Positions 16,235 to 25,880 of a stretch of DNA of 64,000 nucleotides are shown piece by piece. Below the pieces are notes generated by a model. It was given only the letters and a program-made list of their open reading frames with translations. It did no database searches and was not told where the DNA came from. The DNA is taken from NCBI RefSeq assembly GCF_001027925.1, contig NZ_LECT01000029.1, positions 62,001 through 126,000 of the forward strand. Direction: 5' to 3'. Position numbers and translations under genes: made by a program. The stretch comes from Rhodopirellula islandica. GTDB lineage: Bacteria; Planctomycetota; Planctomycetia; Pirellulales; Pirellulaceae. The stretch's first letter is position 1. The number at the start of each line of letters is the position of its first letter.

Positions 16235-17746
16235 ATGCGTTTCCCGCGATCCTCCGGCATCCTTTGTCACATCACCAGTTTGCCATCGGAACTGGGCATC
16301 GGTGACTTAGGTGCTGCGGCGTACGAGATGGTTGATTTCTTGCATGCGGCTGGCCAATCGATCTGGCAGATTCTGCCGCTCAGTCCGCCTGCTTATGGCA
16401 ACTCGCCCTACAGTGCGTACTCCGCCTTTGGGGGCAACGCGTTGTTGATCAGCTTGGAAGCGTTGGTCGACGAAGGTTTGTTGGAAGCATCTGACTTGGA
16501 AGGTTTCGCTGCCGGCGACCCAACCTTTGTGGACTACGACGCGGCAGGCAAGTTCAAACACCCGCGACTCAAACTGGCGTACGAACGTTTCCTCGCCAAT
16601 CCGCCCCGCGAGTTAAAAATCGCGTTTGAACTTTTTTTGGACACCAACAATTGGTGGCTCGACGAGTTCTCCCTGTTCGAAGTCCTGTTGAACAAATACC
16701 AAGAGTCGCATTGGTCGAAGTGGCCTGATCCGATCAGCCACCGCGAGCCCGATGCGCTTGGACAAGTCCGTCAGGAAATGGCTCGCGAGATCGACTACTC
16801 GCGGTTCCAACAATTCTTGTTCGATCGGCAATGGAACCGCTTGAAGGCGTACGCGAACGAGCGACAAGTTCAACTGTGTGGCGACATGCCTATCTTCGTC
16901 GCTTACGAGAGCGCCGACGTCTGGGGCAACCAAGACATGTTCGCACTCAACGATGACGGCACCCCCAAATTCGTCGCGGGTGTGCCACCGGATTACTTCA
17001 GCGAAACCGGACAACTGTGGGGCAACCCACAATACGACTGGGATGCACTCGAGAAGACCAACTACGCGTGGTGGACCGCTCGCTTCCGTCGCGCGTTGGA
17101 ACAATTCGATCTCTTACGCGTCGACCACTTCCGCGGCTTTGAAGCGTACTGGGAAATTCCCCACGGGGCGGCAACCGCGATCGAAGGTCAGTGGCGAACG
17201 GGTCCCGGTGCCAAACCGTTTCACGCCGCCGCCAAAGAACTGGGTGAACTCCCCTTCATCGCGGAAGACTTGGGGATGATCACCGAGGCGGTTCATGAAC
17301 TGCGGAAGGAACTCGGTTTTCCCGGCATGCGAGTTTTGCAGTTCGGATTCGCCAGCATGGAAGATGACTTCCATCGACCATCGACCTACCCCGAATCATG
17401 CGTGGCCTACACAGGCACCCATGACAACGACACCGTGATGGGCTGGTATCACTTGCGGAAACCACCAGAAAACGGCCCCGACCCGCTCGACGAAGTCGTG
17501 ACCAGCGACGTCGACGTGAACTGGCAATTGATCGACGCCGTGATCTCGTCCGACGCTGAAATCGCGATCGTTCCGATCCAAGACGTCTTGGGCTTGGGCA
17601 ACGAAGCCCGCATGAACATGCCGGGTGTGGCCAGCGGCAATTGGGCGTGGCGATTGTCCCCGCAAGCCCTGACGCAAGCTCATGCCGATCGTCTCGCATC
17701 GCTGTGTCACGAACGAGGCCGGCTGACCCACGACATCGTTGGGTAG
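16235..17746 (+). CDS. malQ: 4-alpha-glucanotransferase (amylomaltase)
   Basis: A GH77 enzyme that transfers alpha-1,4-glucan segments in glycogen/maltodextrin metabolism, in the cytosol. It is 503 residues, as expected for the short bacterial type. Visible signatures: the N-terminal RSSGILCHITSLPS, WQILPLSP, PYSAYSAFGGN; the nucleophile region LLRVDHFRGFEAYWEIP near residue 293; the acid/base region FIAEDLGMIT near 341; and YTGTHDNDTVMGW near 391 with the transition-state Asp. It begins 99 bases after mqnC, with no obvious functional link. Confidence 0.95.
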   Translation: MRFPRSSGILCHITSLPSELGIGDLGAAAYEMVDFLHAAGQSIWQILPLSPPAYGNSPYSAYSAFGGNALLISLEALVDEGLLEASDLEGFAAGDPTFVDYDAAGKFKHPRLKLAYERFLANPPRELKIAFELFLDTNNWWLDEFSLFEVLLNKYQESHWSKWPDPISHREPDALGQVRQEMAREIDYSRFQQFLFDRQWNRLKAYANERQVQLCGDMPIFVAYESADVWGNQDMFALNDDGTPKFVAGVPPDYFSETGQLWGNPQYDWDALEKTNYAWWTARFRRALEQFDLLRVDHFRGFEAYWEIPHGAATAIEGQWRTGPGAKPFHAAAKELGELPFIAEDLGMITEAVHELRKELGFPGMRVLQFGFASMEDDFHRPSTYPESCVAYTGTHDNDTVMGWYHLRKPPENGPDPLDEVVTSDVDVNWQLIDAVISSDAEIAIVPIQDVLGLGNEARMNMPGVASGNWAWRLSPQALTQAHADRLASLCHERGRLTHDIVG

Positions 17747-18184
17747 CCAAGCAAGCTTGCGAAAACAGTCGCGAAGCGACGCCATTCAAAAGCCTTTGGT
17801 TTCAACCCAAGGTTGGGATGGTAGACATGCAGCGCCAAGTCGCGAGGGACGTCGAATTGATTGCCGACGTTTTTGGACGCGTCCTTCGTCGAGCGTGTGA
17901 ACCGTAGTGGACGAGGCAACGAGTCCTTCCCCACGCAAGGGACTCGTTGCCTCGTCCACTACCAAATGCGGCACTGATTCAAGCGCCGCCCCGAGCGACA
18001 ACAGTTGTTTTCTAGCGAAATTCACATTTTTCGCGCGCCGTGTGGGCTTCAGCCCCCACTGTCTTCCTGAACACGCGATGATCAGGAGTGGCGAAATCCG
18101 CTTCCCAGCGTGTTCGCCGCGGCACCTCGGCTCACCCTGAGACGCCGCTGCCTTGCTTCTCAGTCGGAAAGGAACGGGATCACG
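17747..18184. other. Intergenic region with a 23-bp hairpin
   Basis: No gene is supported in these 438 bases. They hold the perfect hairpin at 17904-17962, a short palindrome CTTTGGTTTCAACCCAAGG near 17793, and GTGGGCTTCAGCCCCCAC near 18041. A short frame with the peptide start MDEATSPSP merely reads through the hairpin. Confidence 0.5.
17904..17962. repeat. GTGGACGAGG hairpin family, copy at 17.9 kb
   Basis: Perfect 23-bp inverted repeat: arms 17904-17926 (GTAGTGGACGAGGCAACGAG then TCC) and 17940-17962, with the 13-base loop TTCCCCACGCAAG. The copy at 31310 has the same arms and the reverse complement of this loop. Confidence 0.85.
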
Positions 18185-20371
18185 ATGCCCAGCGGGAACT
18201 CCACCATTGAAGCAGCGGAACCACTGCCTCCGCCAATCGAACCCGATGTCCGACCGGTTCATTCATGCGATCGTCCCGCGGACAATGCCACCGCAGCCCG
18301 TTGGGATGACCTCCATCCGACCGACGCGGATCTGCTCGACGCCTGGGTCACGGACGATTGCCTGGAAGCGCTCGACACCTTGGTCCGGCGTTACGCCCAA
18401 ATGGTTCTCAGCGTTTGCATCCGACGCTGCCACGATCGGACCGACGCCGACGACGCCATGCAAACCACATTCTTGTACCTCGCCCAATCCGCGAAAAAGA
18501 TCCGACACCCCGAGCGGTTGGCCGGATGGCTGCACCGAGTCGCCCAACGTGCCAGCATCGCGACCATGATGTCACCCGAACGCGCTCATCAGGATTTGTC
18601 TGACGTTCCCTCGACGCCCATCGACCCGCTGGAACGACTGACACTTCGTCACCAAGCCATCGTGTTGGACGAAGAACTCTCGGAACTGCCTGAAAAGTAC
18701 CGCTCCGCGATTGTGCTGCACCTTCAGCAAGGTGTCTCGGTCACTGATACCGCCAAGCGAATGGGCACGACGGAAGGTTCCGTGCGTGGCTGGATCGCGC
18801 GCGGCAAGCAACGCCTCGCCCGACAGCTTCGACTGCGAGGCGTCGTCCCGATGGCCGCATGGGCCGCGGCGCAAGCCTGGAGCGTTTCCGAGACGATGGC
18901 CGCGCAGTCCGCGTTCGAACTGACTCGTCCGCCCACCACGGGATCCTCCTGCAATTCTGACTCGCCCCCCGGCGCAGACGTTGGCAATTCCAATTGGACC
19001 GGATCCACCTCGACTTCCAACTTCTCGGCTCTTGAATCTCATCTGACACAAGGAATCGCCACCATGCCTGTCGTCACCATTCTTGGATCCACCGCCGCCG
19101 TCGGATTGGCTTTGCTGGTCGCGTTCGCGGTCCCCGCAGGCGATGACGAAACGGGACGCACCGCCAGCGTCCTGACCTTCGCTACCGCGGACGAAGACTC
19201 GCCGCCGGTGCTCGCACAATTCGCGCAGGGCACCGTCGCCGGCAACCCAAATCCCCCTGTTCCAAACGCACCTCCTCAAGGATCGGCACCATCCGGCATT
19301 CCCGCGCAACTTCCAGTTGTTTCCCCTGCACCCGCCACTCCATATCCCCCAGCCACTCCACCAACGCCACCTGAACCGCCAAAGGCAGCCAGCCAAGTTG
19401 CGAAGCGAGTGGCAGAAACGTTGGATCAGCCAACGACACTGTCATTGGAATCGAACATTCGCTCGCTTCCTGAAACCTTGCAAAGGTCGATTCACATTCC
19501 CGTCCTGCTCGACAGTCAGGGAATGACACTCGGGGAAGTCGACATGGACAGCGTGCACGTCCAATTTGATTCCCAAGGCGATCAACCGCTTCGCACCTTG
19601 CTGCGGAAAGCGTTGGAACCTGCGGGATTGAAAGCGGTTGTTGATGACGATGGCCTGTTGATCACCACCGACATGACCATGTTGGCTCGGAGAGGAATTT
19701 CGACGGACCGCTGGTTGGATGTGACGCCCGAACAAGCCAAGACAATCGATGAAGTCATGGGCAAAGAAGTTTCCTACAACTTTCTGGAGACACCGCTGGA
19801 GGATGCTGTTCGAGTGATTTCCGAAGACCTCAATTTCCCCATCCTGATTGACAAGCTCACCCTGGAAGAAATCGGTCTCACAAACGACACCCCGGTAAAT
19901 CTTTCGGTCCAGTCCATTTCTTGCCGTTCTTTTCTACGCTTGATGCTTCACCCCATGGGGCTCACCTATCAATACAAGGATGAGGTCTTGCAGATCACCA
20001 CCCAGGAAGCGGGCGGCGAGAGACTTCGACAGCGGTTGTACTTCCTCGAAGGCACCGGTCTGCCACGCGGAGGCGACCCTGGAACGATTGAGATGATCAC
20101 CTCGACCATCCAGCCCGATGCTTGGGAAGCACTCGGAGGCTACTCCACCATCAGCTCCGTCAACCATTCGCGAGAAGGCCGTCCCGCTTTGCTTGTCAGT
20201 ACAACCGACGATCTCCACAAAGAGATCGAAGACCTGATGCTTGCGCTTCGCGAAACGCACACCGGTGAGGACCCCCGTCTATCCGACGAAGAATTTGAGC
20301 AGCAACAGAAGAATAGAATCCAAGCAATCGGCGGTGGAATGGGCGGAGGAGGAGGCGGCGGAATGTTCTGA
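18185..20371 (+). CDS. ECF-type sigma factor fused to membrane anchor and STN-like domains
   Basis: 728 residues from ATG 18185. Residues about 38-120 are sigma-70 region 2 (DLLDAWVTDDCLEALDTLVR; DADDAMQTTFLYLAQ), and about 160-215 region 4 (LPEKYRSAIVLHLQQGVS; TEGSVRGWIARGKQRLARQ). A hydrophobic span at about 294-316 looks like one transmembrane helix, followed by a Pro-rich linker (about 345-410). Two similar modules at about 412-497 and 523-608 have the short-motif pattern of secretin/STN domains (LEDAVRVISEDLNFPILID). A third section (IEMITSTIQPDAWEALGGYS; LVSTTDDLHKEIEDLM) is common in planctomycete exported proteins. It ends in a poly-Gly tail. The sigma part would be cytoplasmic and the rest outside. 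Confidence 0.8.
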   Translation: MPSGNSTIEAAEPLPPPIEPDVRPVHSCDRPADNATAARWDDLHPTDADLLDAWVTDDCLEALDTLVRRYAQMVLSVCIRRCHDRTDADDAMQTTFLYLAQSAKKIRHPERLAGWLHRVAQRASIATMMSPERAHQDLSDVPSTPIDPLERLTLRHQAIVLDEELSELPEKYRSAIVLHLQQGVSVTDTAKRMGTTEGSVRGWIARGKQRLARQLRLRGVVPMAAWAAAQAWSVSETMAAQSAFELTRPPTTGSSCNSDSPPGADVGNSNWTGSTSTSNFSALESHLTQGIATMPVVTILGSTAAVGLALLVAFAVPAGDDETGRTASVLTFATADEDSPPVLAQFAQGTVAGNPNPPVPNAPPQGSAPSGIPAQLPVVSPAPATPYPPATPPTPPEPPKAASQVAKRVAETLDQPTTLSLESNIRSLPETLQRSIHIPVLLDSQGMTLGEVDMDSVHVQFDSQGDQPLRTLLRKALEPAGLKAVVDDDGLLITTDMTMLARRGISTDRWLDVTPEQAKTIDEVMGKEVSYNFLETPLEDAVRVISEDLNFPILIDKLTLEEIGLTNDTPVNLSVQSISCRSFLRLMLHPMGLTYQYKDEVLQITTQEAGGERLRQRLYFLEGTGLPRGGDPGTIEMITSTIQPDAWEALGGYSTISSVNHSREGRPALLVSTTDDLHKEIEDLMLALRETHTGEDPRLSDEEFEQQQKNRIQAIGGGMGGGGGGGMF

Positions 20372-20868
20372 GCAACGCAAACGCTGTCGACACATCAACA
20401 GAAGCACCTGCACGAGTGCAGAACGATCGTCCTCCTTTGTTCCGTCGACCAGTTCCCATCACCATCGCCAGACACGGTCACGACGCACTGCATTTTCTAA
20501 CCACCCCGCCGACAACGATCCCCCTGTTCGACTGAGGTCGTGCAGTTTATCGAGGCCGCATTTTGGCGGGTTTCGGCATTTGAGAACCTCTCCCGAAACG
20601 AAGTTTGGGGGGAGGTCGAGCGACGCCGTTCAGGCGTACGCGAGGGAGGGGGCCGAGCATGGGAAGCGGCGCGCACTGCCCTCCCCCGGAAATCTCGCTG
20701 AACGCTCGCTTTCCGACCCCTCCCGCTGCACGGGCGGGGTTCTCAAGGCAGTGCAAGCACAGCACTATAAAACTGCGCGACCTCGACTCTCTCAGGCAGA
20801 CCATCCCTCACCACCGGAAGCGCGAGCGAGGGACACCCCCAACTCCTACAACGGTTTCACTCAACGCA
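20372..20868. repeat. GC-rich repeat-like intergenic region
   Basis: A 497-base gap between converging genes, without a credible gene. A hairpin at 20586-20616 pairs ACCTCTCCC with GGGGGAGGT and continues into sequence rich in GCGAGGGAGGGGGCCGAGC. A second half contains ACCCCTCCCGCTGCACGGGCGGGGTTCTC. The composition and the repeated CTCCC/GGGAG pairs suggest a dispersed planctomycete repeat, possibly also serving as terminator. Confidence 0.45.
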
Positions 20869-23832
20869 TCAATCCGCAACCGGCAACTCGCCGGCTTCGT
20901 TGGTTTGCATCAGAAATTCGAGCAGGTCCGCGACCTCCTGCGGAGTCATTGCAGATAGCAATCCGGCCGGCATCAAGGATTGTTGGTTGGGCTTTCTGAC
21001 TTCGATGTCCTCGGAGTGCAGCGTCGTTTGAGTTCCATCGGCTTGCTGGACAACGACGACGTCATTGTCTTCACGAAGGATTCGGCCGGCGACCAAATCG
21101 CCGTCGACGGTCAACAACGTGTGACTCTGCCATTCAGGTTCGATCTTCGCACTCGGGTCAATGATTCCTCGCAAGATTTCAGCGCGCGTTCGACGCTTGC
21201 TGATTCCCGCCAGCGACGGCCCGAGCTCTTTGCCAAGACCGCCGATGCGGTGGCATTGCCGACACTGGGACGCAGCGGATTCATAGAACCACTGCAAACC
21301 TCGTTGAGCGTTTCCCTCCAATGCCAACAACGCGTCCGCGTCAGGTGAATCGCCCACCAACAACGTTCGTTGGCTGGGATCGATCCAAGGTTGCAGCAGT
21401 CCTAGCACCACCGGCGAATGAGAAAACGCTGCCTGGTTCAACACGTCTGCGACAACGTCCTTCGCCTTCTCGGGTGACACCCGCGAAAGCTTCTGCCACA
21501 ACAACATTGCCTGCAATGTCTGGTTGGTCTCTTCATCTGAAACGGCAACTGCTTTCACCTCCTGATGGGGCGACATCGATTCCACCCAATCCCACAGCAA
21601 CTTTGCACCTTCCAAGTCCACCGCGGAGCATCCCACGCGAGGCATCTTGCCCGGACCACCGGTTGCAACCCGGTAAACCAAGGCCGATCGTTCGGGGTGC
21701 CCAGGATCAACCACAAGCGTGTCGGCTCCCAAACCAAAATCACCCTGGACCGCAGGCACATTGATCAAGGCAGTTTGCTTCAACGGTTTGATGTGTCTCA
21801 GATCCATTTTCGATGTCGCGCCGCCGGCGGGGCGATGGCAATGCGCGCAGTTGGAATGCAGATACGAGCGAGCCCGTTGTTCAAGTGACTGGTCTTCGTC
21901 AGCCGGATCCACCATCTCGTGGCCCGCTTTCACTTTGGCAGCAACCAAGTGACCTGCTTCGGCGAGCTCCGACCAAGATCCTGGACCGGTCGCGTCCCGC
22001 AAATTCTCCGGCACCAGCGACGCGGCCCCCGGGTTGGCGACGTTGTGACAGGTGATGCAAACATCGCGAGGATAGAAGCGGTGTTCCCAATCACGCGGTC
22101 CCCAGATCGGGTCGTCCACGCGAAACTTCTTCGTGGCTCCCATCGCAGGAACCAACGTCGCGTCGGTTTGTGCTTCGTTCCAGGCAAACGTGGTTGGGTT
22201 CCAGTTCAAACCATCATACGACAGGACTTGGGTTTCCAAGCGAATCGTCTTCGGAGTGCCCTTCGAATCCAAAACGTCGCGGACCAACGTGTTCGCAAAC
22301 ACGGTCCCGGGCAGGTAGCGGTTTCGGACCGGATTGATCGGCTCTTGGCTGGGGACACCGAAAACTCGAAGCGTCCGAATGCCATCGCGAAACATGGTTG
22401 CGACCGGTTGGTAGGCAACCACACCTGGGTTTGGAACCAAGCTGGTTGTGTCAGCAAACAACCCGGTTTCGCTGAGATGTTGTGGGAAGGCCAGGGAATC
22501 ATCCACTGATTCATTGACAACCAACCGATACAACCCACCGGCGTAGTCCACCAGCAGCACTTCCGGGATCGGCCCCTGCTCGCTGACAAAGAAATCAATG
22601 ATTTTCAAACCGGTGCTGGCAATCTTTCGCGGCACCGGTGGCTGGCCGGTCTTGGATTTCGACTGCGTGTCGATCGACCACACGTTGCCGTTCATGAAGC
22701 ACCCGCAGAGGTACTGTTCCGACAGCGCCAAGTTATCGCTTGAATCAAAGGCGGCCGGCGGAACAAACACGCCTCCCGTGATCGACTGCGATTCACTGCG
22801 AGGGAACACGACCTCGGGCAGGATCACGGTTCCGGGGCCCGGGGTTTGTTCCAGATCCACCGGATGGGGACCTTCGTACAGACTCCAACCATGATTTCCA
22901 CCCGGGACAATCCGGTGCACCATCTCGCATTTTTCCCAGCCCACATCGGCCACCCACAGATCATCGGTCGCAGGATCAAACGCGGCGCGGAAACCATTGC
23001 GCAATCCGATCGCGTAGATCTCCCTGCGTGCTCCCTCGACATCGACGAACGGGTTGTCATCAGGGATGCGATAGGGCAACTTCGTTCCGTCCGCTGCTTG
23101 GCTGGTTTGATTCACATCAATCCGCAGCACACTGCCGCGAAGGTCGCCGATGTTCTGTGCCGTTTTATTGACATCCGGGGGAAACGGCAGAGAACCGTCG
23201 CCGGTGGTGATGTAGAGAAACCCGTCGGGTCCAAAGTTCAACGACGCCCCAATGTGATCTCCCGAGGGATAGGACAACAAATCCAATCGCGAATCCGGAT
23301 CGATCCGCGGTAGAGCAAGATCTGGTGAGTCGCTGCTCCCTGCATTTGCGATCTCTCGTTTGCTTGGCAACTCCATTTGGAATCGCGAGACGCGGGTGCC
23401 GCCTTCCACGTCATGCGGGCGGATTGACCACACGACATACAGGTAGCCGTTGCTTTCAAAATTGGGATGCAGCGTCAGGTCTCGGGCAGCGGCGAACAGT
23501 TCGTCGGGGTTCTTCGTCTGGTTGACTTCGTTGATGTCCAATGCCAGGTCCATGGCCTCGACATCGTCTCGATTGTCGAATGTGGACACATGCCCGTTCA
23601 CTTGCAGCACCAACCGCCGCTCGGTGCCCGGCAAATCCATTGCGGTGATTGGCGATTGAAGGCTCAGTTTTGGGTGAACGCGTTCGACCTTCATCGGCAG
23701 CGGCGGCTCGGGGGTGCCCTGCAGTCGGGAATCCGTCCATTCAGGGCGATCCGCCCTGGCGTTTGCTGCGAAGGCCAACAGAAGCAGAAGAACGACCGGG
23801 AACGGCCGCAGGTGAGCGTTCGGCAGAGACAT
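20869..23832 (-). CDS. Secreted PQQ-type dehydrogenase-like protein with three c-type haem motifs
   Basis: 987 residues with a signal peptide (PFPVVLLLLLAFAANARA). Residues about 45-430 resemble the glucose/sorbosone dehydrogenase beta-propeller (GPDGFLYITTGDGS, DDNPFV, YAIGLRNGFRAAFDP, ADVGWEKCEMV, GGNHGWS). Three CxxCH haem sites follow: CITCH near 590, CAHCH near 661 and CRQCH near 857. The last starts a planctomycete-type C-terminal cytochrome domain (GKELGPSLAGISKRRTRAEIL; IDPSAKIEPEWQS). It is probably periplasmic, oxidising a sugar or alcohol and passing electrons to its own haems. The substrate is unknown. It is divergent from ftsY across 196 bases. Confidence 0.82.
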   Translation of the reverse strand: MSLPNAHLRPFPVVLLLLLAFAANARADRPEWTDSRLQGTPEPPLPMKVERVHPKLSLQSPITAMDLPGTERRLVLQVNGHVSTFDNRDDVEAMDLALDINEVNQTKNPDELFAAARDLTLHPNFESNGYLYVVWSIRPHDVEGGTRVSRFQMELPSKREIANAGSSDSPDLALPRIDPDSRLDLLSYPSGDHIGASLNFGPDGFLYITTGDGSLPFPPDVNKTAQNIGDLRGSVLRIDVNQTSQAADGTKLPYRIPDDNPFVDVEGARREIYAIGLRNGFRAAFDPATDDLWVADVGWEKCEMVHRIVPGGNHGWSLYEGPHPVDLEQTPGPGTVILPEVVFPRSESQSITGGVFVPPAAFDSSDNLALSEQYLCGCFMNGNVWSIDTQSKSKTGQPPVPRKIASTGLKIIDFFVSEQGPIPEVLLVDYAGGLYRLVVNESVDDSLAFPQHLSETGLFADTTSLVPNPGVVAYQPVATMFRDGIRTLRVFGVPSQEPINPVRNRYLPGTVFANTLVRDVLDSKGTPKTIRLETQVLSYDGLNWNPTTFAWNEAQTDATLVPAMGATKKFRVDDPIWGPRDWEHRFYPRDVCITCHNVANPGAASLVPENLRDATGPGSWSELAEAGHLVAAKVKAGHEMVDPADEDQSLEQRARSYLHSNCAHCHRPAGGATSKMDLRHIKPLKQTALINVPAVQGDFGLGADTLVVDPGHPERSALVYRVATGGPGKMPRVGCSAVDLEGAKLLWDWVESMSPHQEVKAVAVSDEETNQTLQAMLLWQKLSRVSPEKAKDVVADVLNQAAFSHSPVVLGLLQPWIDPSQRTLLVGDSPDADALLALEGNAQRGLQWFYESAASQCRQCHRIGGLGKELGPSLAGISKRRTRAEILRGIIDPSAKIEPEWQSHTLLTVDGDLVAGRILREDNDVVVVQQADGTQTTLHSEDIEVRKPNQQSLMPAGLLSAMTPQEVADLLEFLMQTNEAGELPVAD

Positions 23833-24028
23833 GGGGATGACGAACCGTGAGATAAGAAGAGGGGGATGCGGCCCATCTTAACCGAAGCGGTGCACGAACC
23901 ATGGCCTCGATGGACTTCCCCGGGTGGTGGATTTCATCGCATTGCGACACAATTCCAGGGGCCGCCTTGTTTTCGACGCGGTCCCGTTTTGTTCCCCACA
24001 CGCTCCATTCCCAAACGTGCATTGATCG

Positions 24029-25027
24029 ATGGCTTTCTGGCGATCCAAAAAGAACGACTCGAGCGACGACTCCTCCACCTCTTTTTCGCCATCGGCCGGT
24101 GAAGAAGCCTCCGGCGGCCTGTTTGGCAAGATGAAAAACGGCCTGCAGAAAACTCGCCGGGTCCTGGGAACCGACATCCGTGACCTCTTCAAAGCAGAGG
24201 GCCGTCTGGTCGACGAAGAATTCCTGGGTGAGCTGTTCGCACGGTTGGTTCGCACGGACATGGGGGCGGGTCCCGCCGGCCGAATTCGCGATCGCGTCGC
24301 GAAAGATTTCCGAGGCCGTGTGGTGCACTTGGAAGAAGTCGTCGAGACCATCACCGAAGACATTCGCGAACAACTCAAGCAAGATCACGGTGACCTTGCC
24401 AAAGCCGACTCGCCCCCGACCGTGATCTTGGTCGTCGGCGTGAACGGAAGTGGCAAAACGACATCGATCGGCAAACTCTCGCATCACCTTGTCTCGCAAG
24501 GCCACAAGATTGTCCTGGGTGCAGGCGACACCTTCCGTGCTGCCGCGGTCGAACAGCTGACCATTTGGGCGGAGCGAATCGGTTGCGAAATTGTGACCGG
24601 CCCCAGCGGTGTCGACCCCGCCAGCGTCGCGTATCAAACGACCGAAAAAGCAATCGAGATCGGTGCGGACTACGCAATCATCGACACGGCTGGCCGCTTG
24701 CAAACGCAAGGCAAGTTGATGCTGGAACTGGAAAAGATCCGTCGCGTCATCGACAAAAAACTGCCGGGTGCACCTCACGAAGTCCTGTTGGTTCTGGACG
24801 CGACCGCCGGTCAAAACGCGATCAGTCAGGCAAAGGGATTCAGCAACGCGGCCGGTTGCACGGGGATCATCCTGTCCAAACTGGACGGGTCCGCCAAAGG
24901 TGGCGTTGTCCTGCCGATTCGCGAACAGTTCGAATTGCCAGTCAAGTTCGTGGGGCTGGGCGAAGGCATCGAGGACATGACCAAGTTCGACCCGGACACG
25001 TTTGCCGCGGCGTTGTTGGAGGCATAA
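24029..25027 (+). CDS. ftsY: Signal recognition particle receptor
   Basis: FtsY, the SRP-receptor GTPase that delivers ribosome-nascent chains to the membrane. It is 332 residues: a short acidic/Ser-rich N-terminus instead of the long E. coli A domain, an N domain (TRRVLGTDIRDLF onward), and the G domain with G1 GVNGSGKTTSIGKL near 137, the insertion-box GDTFRAAAVEQL, DTAGRLQTQ near 217, and SKLDGSAKGG near 283. The C-terminal VGLGEGIEDMTKFDP is typical of FtsY rather than Ffh. The miaE-like gene starts 5 bases after the stop, so they are likely co-transcribed. Confidence 0.95.
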   Translation: MAFWRSKKNDSSDDSSTSFSPSAGEEASGGLFGKMKNGLQKTRRVLGTDIRDLFKAEGRLVDEEFLGELFARLVRTDMGAGPAGRIRDRVAKDFRGRVVHLEEVVETITEDIREQLKQDHGDLAKADSPPTVILVVGVNGSGKTTSIGKLSHHLVSQGHKIVLGAGDTFRAAAVEQLTIWAERIGCEIVTGPSGVDPASVAYQTTEKAIEIGADYAIIDTAGRLQTQGKLMLELEKIRRVIDKKLPGAPHEVLLVLDATAGQNAISQAKGFSNAAGCTGIILSKLDGSAKGGVVLPIREQFELPVKFVGLGEGIEDMTKFDPDTFAAALLEA

Positions 25028-25032
25028 TCGCA

Positions 25033-25614
25033 ATGCTTCATTTGCAATCTGAATCAACGAAGCGTTGGCTCGAACAAGTCGACAATCATCTCGACGAGTT
25101 GTTGCTCGATCATGCGCACTGCGAACGCAAAGCCGCGTCGACCGCGATGAACCTGATGAACGCCTACACCGAGAACCTCGACATCTGCCGCGAGATGGCA
25201 ACGATCGTGGAAGAGGAACTCGAACACTTCTTCATGGTCGTCGACATTCTGAAACAACGTGACATCCCGTTCCGGCGAATCGGTCCCGGTCCCTATGGTC
25301 GAAAATTGAACGGGTTGATCCGCCAGAACGATCCCAACCGGGCGGTCGATCGACTGCTGGTCGCCTCGTTGATCGAAGCTCGCAGTTGTGAGCGGTTCCG
25401 CTTGCTGGCCGAACATGTCGCCGAGCGAGACCCCGAATTGTCCGCGTTTTACGCAGGGTTGTTTGAAAGCGAAGCCCGCCACCACACGACTTACGTGAAG
25501 CTCGCCGAACACTTCGCGGACCGCGAATCGGTTCGCGATCGTCTCACGGAACTGTCCAAGTTGGAAAGTGAGATCATCGCCGAGGGCAGTGACCTGCCCC
25601 GCATGCATTCCTGA
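25033..25614 (+). CDS. miaE: tRNA-(ms2io6A)-hydroxylase-like protein
   Basis: 193 residues from ATG 25033, 5 bases after ftsY. It matches the MiaE ferritin-like family: four-helix bundle with carboxylate/His iron ligands in HAHCERKAAS, EEELEHF, LIEARSCERFRLLAEH and ESEARHHTTYVKLAEHF, the two ExxH-type pairs expected of a non-haem diiron enzyme. MiaE hydroxylates the isopentenyl group of ms2i6A at position 37 of certain tRNAs. Length is typical of the shorter MiaE forms. Pairing with ftsY has no obvious functional meaning. Confidence 0.88.
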   Translation: MLHLQSESTKRWLEQVDNHLDELLLDHAHCERKAASTAMNLMNAYTENLDICREMATIVEEELEHFFMVVDILKQRDIPFRRIGPGPYGRKLNGLIRQNDPNRAVDRLLVASLIEARSCERFRLLAEHVAERDPELSAFYAGLFESEARHHTTYVKLAEHFADRESVRDRLTELSKLESEIIAEGSDLPRMHS

Positions 25615-25880
25615 CCGGATTGTTTCACGGCTTCCCGTTCGCAAACCTGCCGTGCTGCATGTGCAACGAAAACCGGCTGGCAAGTTTCACACTCAAGGTC
25701 TGCGTTCGCCTGAAAAATGGCGATCATTCTGGCATCGAGTTTGCGTTGCTTGCCCATCGCGGGAACGATGAAACACTCTCCTTGCTGCCGAGAGTCAGCC
25801 CGCATCCATGATGGAACGGAATTGAGTCGGATGACCCGACTGACACCGTCAATCAATTGTCTGGTCGCGGAGACACAGTG

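Noticed and set aside
17907-18140. Frame beginning MDEATSPSP
   Set aside because: The peptide start is produced by the hairpin arm and recurs wherever that hairpin occurs (also near 31365); it is a repeat artefact.
23741-25201. 486-residue minus-strand frame
   Set aside because: Antisense to ftsY and overlapping the cytochrome gene start; the plus-strand ftsY is certain.
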